From Candidatus Egerieousia excrementavium (GTDB taxonomy: Bacteria; Bacteroidota; Bacteroidia; Bacteroidales; UBA932), in NCBI GenBank assembly GCA_017694275.1, contig JADINB010000122.1, positions 1 to 19,676 of the forward strand: DNA of 19,676 bases. Direction: 5' to 3'. The notes beneath the pieces were generated by a model. The model was not told the DNA's origin. It searched no databases and was given only the letters and a program-made list of their open reading frames with translations. Numbering within the stretch: the stretch's first letter is position 1; every line of letters begins with the position of its first letter. This document shows, one piece after another, positions 1 through 7,331 of the stretch. Both the position numbers and the translations under genes were made by a program.

Positions 1-191
1 TCCTTGAACCTTTTGTTGAGAAAGTAGATCTGGAGGTTGAAAGACCATCTTTGCATGTCGTTGTAGAAATCGGAAAGGTATGGGTTCACATCTACGTCTT
101 CGAATTTGGGTTCCCAACCGTAATTTTTGGCCAGCAATCTGGTGAGTGTGGTCTTTCCGCTTCCTATGTTTCCGGCAATGGCTATGTGCAT
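1..191 (-). CDS. Deoxynucleoside kinase, N-terminal part (runs off the window)
   Basis: This is the first 63 codons of a gene that continues beyond base 1. The reverse-strand reading starts MHIAIAGNIGSGKTTLTRLL, with a P-loop GNIGSGKTT at residues 7-15. It goes on with a WEPKFEDVDVNPYLSDFY segment and then QRWSFNLQIYFLNKRF. Both stretches are characteristic of the deoxynucleoside kinase family (deoxyadenosine/deoxyguanosine kinase-like), which phosphorylates deoxynucleosides with ATP in the cytoplasmic salvage pathway. The NPYLSDFY and QxYFLxxRF patterns separate it from adenylate or guanylate kinases. The start is set by the ATG next to the P-loop and by a well-placed promoter upstream. It is divergent from pcm. 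Substrate preference cannot be read from this fragment. Confidence 0.88.
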   Translation of the reverse strand, partial: MHIAIAGNIGSGKTTLTRLLAKNYGWEPKFEDVDVNPYLSDFYNDMQRWSFNLQIYFLNKRFK

Positions 192-215
192 ATAAAACTC
201 TTTAAAAATTCGTGG

Positions 216-245
216 CAAAAATACGAAAAAAACGGGGGCGTCAAA
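216..245 (-). promoter_or_regulatory. Bacteroidota-type promoter of the deoxynucleoside kinase gene
   Basis: Read on the minus strand there is a TTTG -33 element (242-245), an 18-base spacer and a perfect TATTTTTG -7 element (216-223). This matches the Bacteroidota primary sigma consensus TTTG-N19-TAnnTTTG with a spacer one base short. Transcription would start roughly 16-20 bases upstream of the ATG at 191. The assignment rests only on consensus and position. Confidence 0.6.
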
Positions 246-255
246 TTTTGTTTGT

Positions 256-263
256 TATTTTTG
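256..263 (+). promoter_or_regulatory. Possible -7 box just upstream of pcm
   Basis: TATTTTTG is a perfect TAnnTTTG match on the plus strand, but it lies only four bases before the pcm ATG and has no TTTG at the expected -33 distance. If it is real, the pcm transcript would be leaderless or nearly so, or translation would begin at the ATG at 307. T-rich sequence makes a chance match plausible. Confidence 0.25.
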
Positions 264-267
264 CATT

Positions 268-942
268 ATGATCGATACCCATTTGTATTTCGGCCGCAGA
301 AACAGAATGGTCAAGGATTTGGCAGCCAAAGGTTCTTACAGCGGCAGCGTGCTTGAGGCCATTGGCAGGGTGGCACGTCACCGTTTTCTGGAGACAGGAC
401 TGCAGGAGCGGGCCTATCTGGATATCCCTATGCCGATTCCTGAAAACCAGACAATGTCCCAGCCTTCGACAGTTGCATTGCAGAGTACTCTGCTTGGCAG
501 TATAAACGGGAAAAAAGTGCTTGAAGTGGGGACAGGATGCGGTTATCAGACAGCCGTATTGTTGGAAATGGGGGCAAAGGTCTTTACAATCGAGCGTTAC
601 ATGAGCCTGTGCCGCCTTGCAAACATGACGCTGAAAGAGTTGGGGTATGGCGGTTTTACCCTTTTCTTCGGCGATGGCAGGAACGGTTATGCGCCGGCAG
701 CACCTTATGACGCAATACTGGTAACCTGCTGCGCTGCGGAAATGCCGGTAAGACTTTTGGATCAGCTCTCGCCCGGAGGCAGGCTGGTAATACCTATGAA
801 TGACAATGCGTCATGTAATGCAGAAGCAGTTTCGGTGTCTCAGAAATTGTGGGTGATAACAAAAACTGCCGACAGTTGTTATACAAAGAGAGATGTAGGG
901 GCATGTAATTTCGTGCCCATGCAGGAAGGAACAGTAAAGTAA
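268..942 (+). CDS. pcm: Protein-L-isoaspartate O-methyltransferase
   Basis: This 224-residue protein is a SAM-dependent methyltransferase that methylates isoaspartyl residues so that age-damaged proteins can be repaired in the cytoplasm. The family hallmarks are visible in order: an N-terminal KGSYSGSVLEAIGRVARHRF helix segment, the QTMSQPSTVA active-site stretch at residues 61-70 (canonical QTISQP, with the catalytic-region serine), and SAM motif I EVGTGCGYQT at 86-95. The acidic FTIER strand end and LSPGGRLVIP near residues 167-176 follow. Length is normal for the family. The start at 268 keeps the N-terminal segment usual for Bacteroidota homologs; an internal ATG at 307 is a weaker alternative. 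It is followed after seven bases by the hydrolase gene, so the two are probably cotranscribed. Confidence 0.93.
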   Translation: MIDTHLYFGRRNRMVKDLAAKGSYSGSVLEAIGRVARHRFLETGLQERAYLDIPMPIPENQTMSQPSTVALQSTLLGSINGKKVLEVGTGCGYQTAVLLEMGAKVFTIERYMSLCRLANMTLKELGYGGFTLFFGDGRNGYAPAAPYDAILVTCCAAEMPVRLLDQLSPGGRLVIPMNDNASCNAEAVSVSQKLWVITKTADSCYTKRDVGACNFVPMQEGTVK

Positions 943-949
943 AGAGAAT

Positions 950-1594
950 ATGCAGACAAAGACATTTTATGTAAACGATTTGAGAGAGTGCTGTTACATA
1001 GCCTATGACAATACGGGCGAATGTGTAATCATAGATCCGGGGATGGATACCGCCAGCGAGCAGCAGAGGGTTGTGGATTTCATAGAGTCCAACAATCTGA
1101 AGCCGGTAAAGCTGCTTTGTACGCACGGCCATTTCGACCATGTTATGGGAAATGCCTTCGTGACACGTACATGGCATGTGCCTACCTATATCCATCCATT
1201 GGACAAAGGCCAGCTGGAGCGGGCGCAGCAGTATTGCCAGATGTTCGGATACAATATAGAGCAGCCGCCAACAGACAATATCGTGGAGGTTGAAGACGGG
1301 CAGCTTCTCAATTTCGGCAATACTGAACTGAGGGTAATCCATACGCCCGGCCATACGCGGGGAGGCGTATGCTATTATTGCAGTGAAGATGAGATTCTCT
1401 TTAGCGGCGATACCCTGTTTGCCGGTAGCATAGGCCGCACAGATTTGCCGGGAGGGGATTACGACCAGATTATGGAGAGCCTGCTACATAAGATTGCGAC
1501 ACTTCCTCCGGATACCAGGGTCTTGCCAGGCCATGGACCTGAGACTACAATCGCATCCGAGGTTACTACAAACCCTTTCCTGCGTGGAGAATAA
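950..1594 (+). CDS. Metallo-beta-lactamase-fold hydrolase (glyoxalase II-like)
   Basis: This 214-residue cytoplasmic hydrolase has a complete binuclear metal site. The motif THGHFDH gives H59, H61, D63 and H64. PGHTRGG supplies H135, SGDTLF supplies D154 and PGHGPET supplies H195. The IGRTDLPGGD loop after the aspartate is typical of the YcbL/glyoxalase II branch of the superfamily, which cleaves thioesters such as S-lactoylglutathione or related small molecules. The protein is shorter than true glyoxalase II and lacks its C-terminal helical domain, so the substrate is not known. It starts seven bases after the pcm stop, which suggests one transcript. No signal peptide is seen. Confidence 0.9.
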   Translation: MQTKTFYVNDLRECCYIAYDNTGECVIIDPGMDTASEQQRVVDFIESNNLKPVKLLCTHGHFDHVMGNAFVTRTWHVPTYIHPLDKGQLERAQQYCQMFGYNIEQPPTDNIVEVEDGQLLNFGNTELRVIHTPGHTRGGVCYYCSEDEILFSGDTLFAGSIGRTDLPGGDYDQIMESLLHKIATLPPDTRVLPGHGPETTIASEVTTNPFLRGE

Positions 1595-1641
1595 CAGTCC
1601 GGAATGAAATAAACCGCAGTGTGTTAAACGAAGTTAAAAAA

Positions 1642-2595
1642 ATGATTATGAAAAGATATCTTATATTGTCGTTTGCGGCCCTGTTTGCCGTGTCTTCATT
1701 TTCATCATGCAATTCTGCGAACAGAGCGGCAAGCAATGCTGCCGCAGAGTGGAAAGGAATAGTGGCCTGGAACAACGGAGAGAGTCTCAGCCAGAGAGTG
1801 CTTCCGGCACCCATGCCAGACAGTGCTTCGTTTGCGGGGGAAAAGGTTCCGTTGAATTATATTGATGTAAGGGAAAGCCTCCGGAGAGAACTTACGACCA
1901 TTTCCTACTGGCACGGTTCAATGACATATATCATGCAGCTTGCCGGCAGGTATCAGCCTCAAATTGAGAAGATACTGAAAGAAGAGGGGTTACATCCTGA
2001 TTTCTTCTATCTGTGTGTGGCAGAAAGTTCGCTTCAGCCGGTGGTGTCTCCGGCGGGTGCATGCGGATACTGGCAGTTCCTTGCCTCTACTGCAAGAGAG
2101 TACGGGCTGGAGGTCTCTGCACAGGTCGACGAACGTTACAATGTGGAAAAGAGTACGAGGGCTGCCTGCAAATATTTCAGGAAGGCGTATGAAAAGTTCG
2201 GAAACTGGACTCTTGCAGCTGCTTCCTATAACATAGGCATGAAAAATATCGAGGAGAGGATTGGCTATCAGTCAATAACCAATTATTATGACATGCAGCT
2301 TCCAATAGAGACTGCACGCTATGTTTACAGGGCGATAGCTTTCAAGACACTGATGAACGACCCTAAGAAATACGGCTTTTATCTGGAAGAGAGTGACAAG
2401 TTCAAGCCTTACGAGTGCAGGGAAGTAAAGGTAAGCGGTAAAATTGCCAACTGGAGCGACTTCGCGGCAGAACATAATACGAACTTCAAGATGATCAAAC
2501 TCTGCAACGAGTGGATCCGTTCAAACAAGCTGGACAACCGCAGAGGCAAGGAATATACGGTTTTGGTTCCGGTAGAGGGAGCCCGCGAACTGTAA
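1642..2595 (+). CDS. Lytic transglycosylase lipoprotein (SLT domain, MltD-like)
   Basis: This protein should cut the glycan strands of peptidoglycan from the periplasmic face. From the ATG at 1642 it has 317 residues. A hydrophobic leader (residues 4-20) ends in FSSC, so C23 is a likely lipidation site. The SLT domain covers about residues 108-220: HPDFFYLCVAESSL carries the catalytic glutamate E128, followed by SPAGACGYWQF and later AAASYNIG, the three standard family motifs. The C-terminal 60 residues, ending KEYTVLVPVEG, resemble a weak LysM-like tail. An in-frame GTG at 1621 would add seven residues before the leader and is less likely; the ATG at 1648 is also possible. Its stop overlaps the uvrA start by one base (TAATG), which points to translational coupling. 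Confidence 0.88.
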   Translation: MIMKRYLILSFAALFAVSSFSSCNSANRAASNAAAEWKGIVAWNNGESLSQRVLPAPMPDSASFAGEKVPLNYIDVRESLRRELTTISYWHGSMTYIMQLAGRYQPQIEKILKEEGLHPDFFYLCVAESSLQPVVSPAGACGYWQFLASTAREYGLEVSAQVDERYNVEKSTRAACKYFRKAYEKFGNWTLAAASYNIGMKNIEERIGYQSITNYYDMQLPIETARYVYRAIAFKTLMNDPKKYGFYLEESDKFKPYECREVKVSGKIANWSDFAAEHNTNFKMIKLCNEWIRSNKLDNRRGKEYTVLVPVEGAREL

Positions 2596-5420
2596 TGGAC
2601 AAGCTTAGTATAACAGGAGCAAAAGCACACAACCTCAAGGGTATTGATGTGGATATTCCGTTAAGGAGGCTGGTGGTGGTGACCGGACTTAGCGGAAGCG
2701 GGAAATCTACGCTTGCCTTTGATACAATATATGCGGAGGGGCAGCGCCGCTATATGGAAACACTCTCTGCCTATGCCCGCCAATATATAGGGATTTTGGA
2801 AAGGCCGGATGTGGAGAGCATAAGCGGTCTTAGCCCGGTCATAGCCATAGAACAGAAGACAACGGGCCGTAATCCGCGCTCTACCGTAGGTACAATGACC
2901 GAGATCTATGATTTTTTGCGTCTGCTTTATGCCAGGGTTGCCGATGCCTATTCGCCCCATACCGGCAAGAAGATGGTAAAATATACAAATGAGCAGATTG
3001 TAGAACTTCTGATCAGCAGCTACAAGGGAAAGAAAATCCTGTTGCTTTCCCCTCTTGTGGTAGGGCGCAAGGGTCATTATAAAGAACTTTTCGAATCTCT
3101 TTTAAGAAAGGGCTACCAACAGGTAAGGGTTGACGGCACTCTTTACGACGTTGCAGACATGCGTCCTCTCGACCGTTACAAGGTACATTTTATAGAACTG
3201 GTGATAGACAAGCTTATACCTTCAGAAGATGATTATAAGCGAATCAGCAGTTCTGTCTCTGTGGCTCTCGAGCAGGGAAAGGGCACTTTGGCCGTAATGG
3301 AATACGGGACCGGGCATGAACCACGGTTTTTCAGCCGCCATCTGATGTGCCCCGACAGCGGAATGTCGCTGCAGGAGCCGGCGCCTCATACCTTTTCTTT
3401 CAACTCTCCGCAAGGGGCATGTCCAAGGTGCAAAGGGCTCGGTTTTCTTGCAAGCATAGATCTGGACAGGATTTTTCCCGACAAGAGCAAGTCTATAAAC
3501 CAGGGAGGTATCGGGCCGCTGGGTGCCTACAAGGACAACAACTGGTTTAGGATATTGGAAGCCATGAGCCGTAAGATGGAATTCTCGTTGAACGAGCCTG
3601 TCGGAAATCTTTCTGAAGATGTGATAAATGCCCTGATCTACGGAAGCGATACCCTTTTCAGGGTCAATCTGGCAGACGGAACCCAGCTTGCCCCCTTTCC
3701 CGGAATCATGGCCAAACTGGAGCAGCAGCTCAACGAGTCTGATGAGAGTATCGGGCGTAAGGAGCGGTATATGCAGGAGCGGGTTTGTCCTGAGTGTGGC
3801 GGCAGCAGGCTTAAAAAGGAGGCTCTTTATTTCAGGATAGACGGGAAGGACATAGCTATGGTAAGCAGGATGGATATAGACCTGCTTTATGACTGGATAG
3901 GCACACTGCCTGAGAAATTTTCTCAAAGACAGAACCTTATTGCAGACGATATCCTGAAGGAACTTCGCGACAGAATAGGCTTTTTAAAGGCCGTGGGGCT
4001 GAACTATCTTTCGCTCGACAGGGCTACCAGAAGCCTCAGCGGAGGGGAGAGTCAGAGGATAAGACTTGCAACACAGATTGGAAGCAAACTTGTGAATGTG
4101 CTTTATATTCTGGATGAACCGAGTATAGGGCTGCACCAGAGAGACAATATAAAACTGATAAATTCCCTGAAGGAGCTGCGTGATGAAGGCAATTCGGTAA
4201 TGGTGGTGGAGCACGACCGCGACATGATTCTTTCGAGCGACTGGCTTGTAGACCTCGGGCCGGCAGCGGGAGTCAACGGCGGGCGCCTGCTCTATAACGG
4301 TACGCCGGAGGAACTTATGAAGATGCCTTTGGCTAAGATAAAGGGGCTCGGCAGCTATACGGCAGACTATCTGCGGGGTATAAGGAAAATCGAGGTTCCT
4401 GAAAAACGGCGTGGCGGAAACGGGAAATATCTGGAACTTAAAGGAGCATGCGGAAACAATCTCAAAAACGTAGACCTCAGGATTCCGCTGGGCTGTCTTG
4501 TAGGTGTGAGCGGAGTAAGCGGCAGCGGAAAGTCGTCGCTTGTTGTCGATACGCTTATGCCTGTCTTGAGCCGCCATTTTTATCATTCTCTCATGGAACC
4601 GCTGCCTTACGGTTCCATTGAAGGAATAGAGAATGTGGACAAGCTTATTGTAGTAGACCAGACTCCTATAGGCCGCACTCCGCGAAGCAACCCTGCAACA
4701 TATACCAACCTCTTTGGAGAAATCAGAAAACTTTTTGTAAATACTCCTGATGCCAGAATCAGAGGATATAAGGCGGGCAGATTCTCTTTCAATGTAAAAG
4801 GTGGCCGTTGCGAAGCATGCAAGGGTGCAGGAGTGCAGACTATAGAGATGAATTTTTTGCCGAGTGTCTTTGTTACATGCAGGGAGTGCAACGGCAGAAG
4901 GTATAATGAACAGACTCTGGCAGTCAAATACAAGGGCAAGAATATCAACGATGTCCTGGAGATGACCATCTCAGAGGCGCTTCTCTTTTTTGAAAATATT
5001 CCGAGCATTTATCCCAAACTGAAGGCTCTTGAAGAAGTGGGGCTCGGTTATGTCAAGTTGGGACAGCCCTCTACTACGCTCAGCGGTGGCGAGAGCCAGC
5101 GGATAAAGCTGGCGGCAGAACTCTCCAGGAAAGCGACCGGCAATTCTGTCTATATTCTTGACGAACCTACGACAGGTCTCCATTTTCATGATATAAAGAT
5201 ACTTCTGGGCGTGCTTCAGAAAATTGTAGACAACGGGAATACCGTTATAGTGATAGAGCACAATACGGATGTGCTCAAATGTGCAGATTACCTGATTGAC
5301 ATGGGCCCGGAAGGAGGAGAGAAAGGAGGCAGGATAGTGGCCTGCGGCACTCCTGAGCAGGTTGCAGCAAACAGAGATTCGGTGACGGGAGAATTTTTAA
5401 AACCAATATTAAATGATTGA
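2595..5420 (+). CDS. uvrA: Excinuclease ABC subunit A
   Basis: UvrA is the damage-sensing dimeric ATPase of nucleotide excision repair, which loads UvrB onto lesions. The 941-residue length is standard. It has two ABC modules: Walker A GLSGSGKST at residues 31-39 with signature LSGGESQRIRLA and YILDEPSIGLH, then VSGSGKSS with LSGGESQRIKLA and YILDEPTTGLH. The C-terminal zinc module is intact (CEAC, 19 residues, CREC). The first zinc module is incomplete: C252-PD-S255 replaces the usual CxxC, while C276-PR-C279 is kept. A further pair CPECGG follows the spacer near residue 400. The ATG at 2595 is chosen because an upstream in-frame extension from 2511 would lie inside the transglycosylase gene. 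Being the only UvrA here does not exclude a second copy elsewhere. Confidence 0.97.
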   Translation: MDKLSITGAKAHNLKGIDVDIPLRRLVVVTGLSGSGKSTLAFDTIYAEGQRRYMETLSAYARQYIGILERPDVESISGLSPVIAIEQKTTGRNPRSTVGTMTEIYDFLRLLYARVADAYSPHTGKKMVKYTNEQIVELLISSYKGKKILLLSPLVVGRKGHYKELFESLLRKGYQQVRVDGTLYDVADMRPLDRYKVHFIELVIDKLIPSEDDYKRISSSVSVALEQGKGTLAVMEYGTGHEPRFFSRHLMCPDSGMSLQEPAPHTFSFNSPQGACPRCKGLGFLASIDLDRIFPDKSKSINQGGIGPLGAYKDNNWFRILEAMSRKMEFSLNEPVGNLSEDVINALIYGSDTLFRVNLADGTQLAPFPGIMAKLEQQLNESDESIGRKERYMQERVCPECGGSRLKKEALYFRIDGKDIAMVSRMDIDLLYDWIGTLPEKFSQRQNLIADDILKELRDRIGFLKAVGLNYLSLDRATRSLSGGESQRIRLATQIGSKLVNVLYILDEPSIGLHQRDNIKLINSLKELRDEGNSVMVVEHDRDMILSSDWLVDLGPAAGVNGGRLLYNGTPEELMKMPLAKIKGLGSYTADYLRGIRKIEVPEKRRGGNGKYLELKGACGNNLKNVDLRIPLGCLVGVSGVSGSGKSSLVVDTLMPVLSRHFYHSLMEPLPYGSIEGIENVDKLIVVDQTPIGRTPRSNPATYTNLFGEIRKLFVNTPDARIRGYKAGRFSFNVKGGRCEACKGAGVQTIEMNFLPSVFVTCRECNGRRYNEQTLAVKYKGKNINDVLEMTISEALLFFENIPSIYPKLKALEEVGLGYVKLGQPSTTLSGGESQRIKLAAELSRKATGNSVYILDEPTTGLHFHDIKILLGVLQKIVDNGNTVIVIEHNTDVLKCADYLIDMGPEGGEKGGRIVACGTPEQVAANRDSVTGEFLKPILND

Positions 5421-7155
5421 AGGTATGGATAGCGTAAGAGTATATTGTAGCGACACTAATGAATACCATGTCTGCAAAACCGGTTCGACACTGCTGGAAT
5501 TGTTGCAGTCAATAAATCTTATCCAGAAGAAGTGCGACGACGGCGTCTTGCGTCCTGTTTTGGCTGCTTATGTGGATAACAGGCTGAAGTCTTTGGATTT
5601 CAGGCTCTATATGGCGCACTCCATTACTTTTTTGACCATAGCGGACGCCGATGGCCGGCGCACCTACATCCGTTCTCTCTCTTTTCTGCTTCAGAAAGCG
5701 GTTGTGGATGTTTATGGCAAGAGATATCAGCTTACGCTCAAGTATTCTCTCCCCAACGGTTATTACGGAGAACTCCATGACAGAGGCGAAAACGGGCAGC
5801 TGCATAATCTGCCCGACTCTATCAATGTCTGCGAGGATGATGTGGCCCGGCTCAAGAAGAGAATGACTGAACTTGTCTCCCGCAATATACCGTTCATCAA
5901 GACAAAAGATTCCAACAGTGATGCAGTCAGGCTTTTTACCGAAAACGGGCAGAACGAGAAGGCCATGCTGGCAAAAGGGCTTGGATATTTCTTTGTTACT
6001 ACATATTATCTCGACGGCTATTGCGACACCTTTTACGGGCCTTTGCTCTATTCTACCGGTTATATAAACGAATACGACCTTGTCAAATACAACAAAGGCT
6101 TTTGTCTGAGGTTTCCCGAGCCTTTCTCTCCATACACGCTTCCCAAATTTGTCTATCAGGAGAATCTTTATGAAATTTTCAAGGAAAACAGCGACAGGTG
6201 CGCCATACTCGGAGCCCGTGACATAGGGACGGTAAATCAGGCAATCCAGGCGGGACATGCCGCTGAACTTATCCAGATAGCGGAGGCATTGCATGAGCGG
6301 AAGTATGCTGCAATTGCCGACCGGATCAATGAAAGACGGGGAAGGGTCAAACTGGTGCTTATAGCCGGCCCTTCCAGCAGCGGGAAAACCACCACTTCCA
6401 AAAGAATTGCGGTTCAGCTGAAGGTGCTGGGGCTAAATCCAATAGTGATAGCAATGGACAATTATTTCCTGGACCGTGAGCAGACTCCAAAAGACAGCGA
6501 TGGAAACTATGACTTTGAAAATCTGCATGCCCTTGACCTGGAACTGCTCAACAGACAGCTCAATCAGCTCTTCAACGGTGAGGAGATAGAATTGCCAAAA
6601 TTCGATTTTGCTTCTGGCTCGCGCTATTACGACGGTCAGAAGGTCAGGATGAATGAAAACGACATTCTCATAATGGAAGGTATTCACGCGCTTAATCCGC
6701 AACTGACCTCCCAGACAGACAGCGATAAGAAATTCAAGATATATGCCTCTGCGCTCACATCTCTGGCAATTGACGAAAACAACTGCATTTCCACCACCGA
6801 CAACCGTCTGCTCAGAAGGCTTGTGCGTGACAACAATTTCCGCGGGACTTCTGCAGAGGAGACCATTTTACGTTGGGACAGCGTAAGGAAGGGTGAGTAC
6901 AGGAACATATTCCCATATCAGGAGAATGCCGACATAATGTTCAACTCTTTCCTTATATACGAACTTCCATTGCTCAAATATTATGCAGAGCCTCTTCTGC
7001 GCAGGATTTCTCCTGCCTCCGCTGCCTATTCAGAGAGTCTGCGCCTGATAAAGTTTCTTTCATACATAACAGACCTTTCTCCCAAAGAGCAGAAAGGAAT
7101 TCCGCCGACTTCTGTGTTGAGGGAGTTTATCGGAGAGAGTACTTTTACCTATTGA
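5413..7155 (+). CDS. TGS-domain / uridine-kinase-like nucleoside kinase
   Basis: This 580-residue protein combines an N-terminal TGS-like segment (about residues 5-75) and a threonyl-tRNA-synthetase-like second domain (about 80-250) with a C-terminal P-loop kinase of the uridine kinase/phosphoribulokinase family. Walker A is GPSSSGKTT at 319-327, followed by VIAMDNYFLDREQTPKD and LPKFDFASGSR, which are the usual nucleoside-binding stretches of that family. The domain order is common in Bacteroidota and Firmicutes, where such proteins are annotated as nucleoside kinases; the role of the synthetase-like part is unknown. The start codon overlaps the end of uvrA by eight bases, and a second ATG at 5425 would give a four-base gap instead. 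It is the last gene of the plus-strand run. Confidence 0.88.
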   Translation: MIEGMDSVRVYCSDTNEYHVCKTGSTLLELLQSINLIQKKCDDGVLRPVLAAYVDNRLKSLDFRLYMAHSITFLTIADADGRRTYIRSLSFLLQKAVVDVYGKRYQLTLKYSLPNGYYGELHDRGENGQLHNLPDSINVCEDDVARLKKRMTELVSRNIPFIKTKDSNSDAVRLFTENGQNEKAMLAKGLGYFFVTTYYLDGYCDTFYGPLLYSTGYINEYDLVKYNKGFCLRFPEPFSPYTLPKFVYQENLYEIFKENSDRCAILGARDIGTVNQAIQAGHAAELIQIAEALHERKYAAIADRINERRGRVKLVLIAGPSSSGKTTTSKRIAVQLKVLGLNPIVIAMDNYFLDREQTPKDSDGNYDFENLHALDLELLNRQLNQLFNGEEIELPKFDFASGSRYYDGQKVRMNENDILIMEGIHALNPQLTSQTDSDKKFKIYASALTSLAIDENNCISTTDNRLLRRLVRDNNFRGTSAEETILRWDSVRKGEYRNIFPYQENADIMFNSFLIYELPLLKYYAEPLLRRISPASAAYSESLRLIKFLSYITDLSPKEQKGIPPTSVLREFIGESTFTY

Positions 7156-7331
7156 TTGTCTGCAGGGGAAACCTGTAGCAGAAGTGCTCTCTTATCTTGC
7201 GAGCCAGAGTTCGGAGAAAACATTCGGTAGGTAACGAGAAAATATGACGTGATGCTTAGTTAGGTTGTATGGATAATACTGTATAAAACAGGATACTAAG
7301 TGAATAACTATATTCTCTACTATATAGGTAT
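7156..7331. other. Convergent intergenic region with the left island boundary
   Basis: These 176 bases separate the nucleoside kinase stop from the end of the exporter gene on the other strand. A weak bulged hairpin (7159-7182, arms TCTGC/GCAGA plus AGG/CCT) could end the kinase transcript but has no T-run. The orphan 25-base repeat copy lies at 7190-7214. From 7215 on the sequence turns AT-rich and holds only small imperfect palindromes (CTTAGT at 7255-7260 with ACTAAG at 7294-7299). No ORF or RNA gene was recognised. Confidence 0.6.
7190..7214. repeat. Left copy of a 25-bp perfect direct repeat (attL-like)
   Basis: This stretch begins TCTTATCTTG and ends AGAGTTCGG, and is identical to 13757-13781 in the same orientation. 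Read on the minus strand it spells the last codons of the EnvC-like protein, PELWLAR plus stop, although no such gene is present here. Identity ends sharply at both sides (7189 versus 13756 and 7215 versus 13782 differ). A 25-base identity within a 20 kb window is not a chance event. Confidence 0.9.

Noticed and set aside
794..1354. A 186-residue minus-strand frame across the pcm/hydrolase junction
   Set aside because: Both plus-strand genes here are well-supported families, and the antisense product shows no motif or coding character.
1621..1641. GTG at 1621 as start of the lytic transglycosylase
   Set aside because: It would put seven charged/polar residues ahead of a complete lipoprotein leader, so the ATG at 1642 is a better start.
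3222..3926. A 234-residue open frame on the minus strand inside uvrA
   Set aside because: It lies wholly opposite well-conserved UvrA coding sequence and its translation has no family motif, so it is a shadow frame.
7255..7299. Inverted CTTAGT/ACTAAG with a nested CTGT/ACAG after the exporter gene
   Set aside because: The arms are only 6 and 4 bp with long loops and no T-run, too weak to call a terminator in AT-rich DNA.
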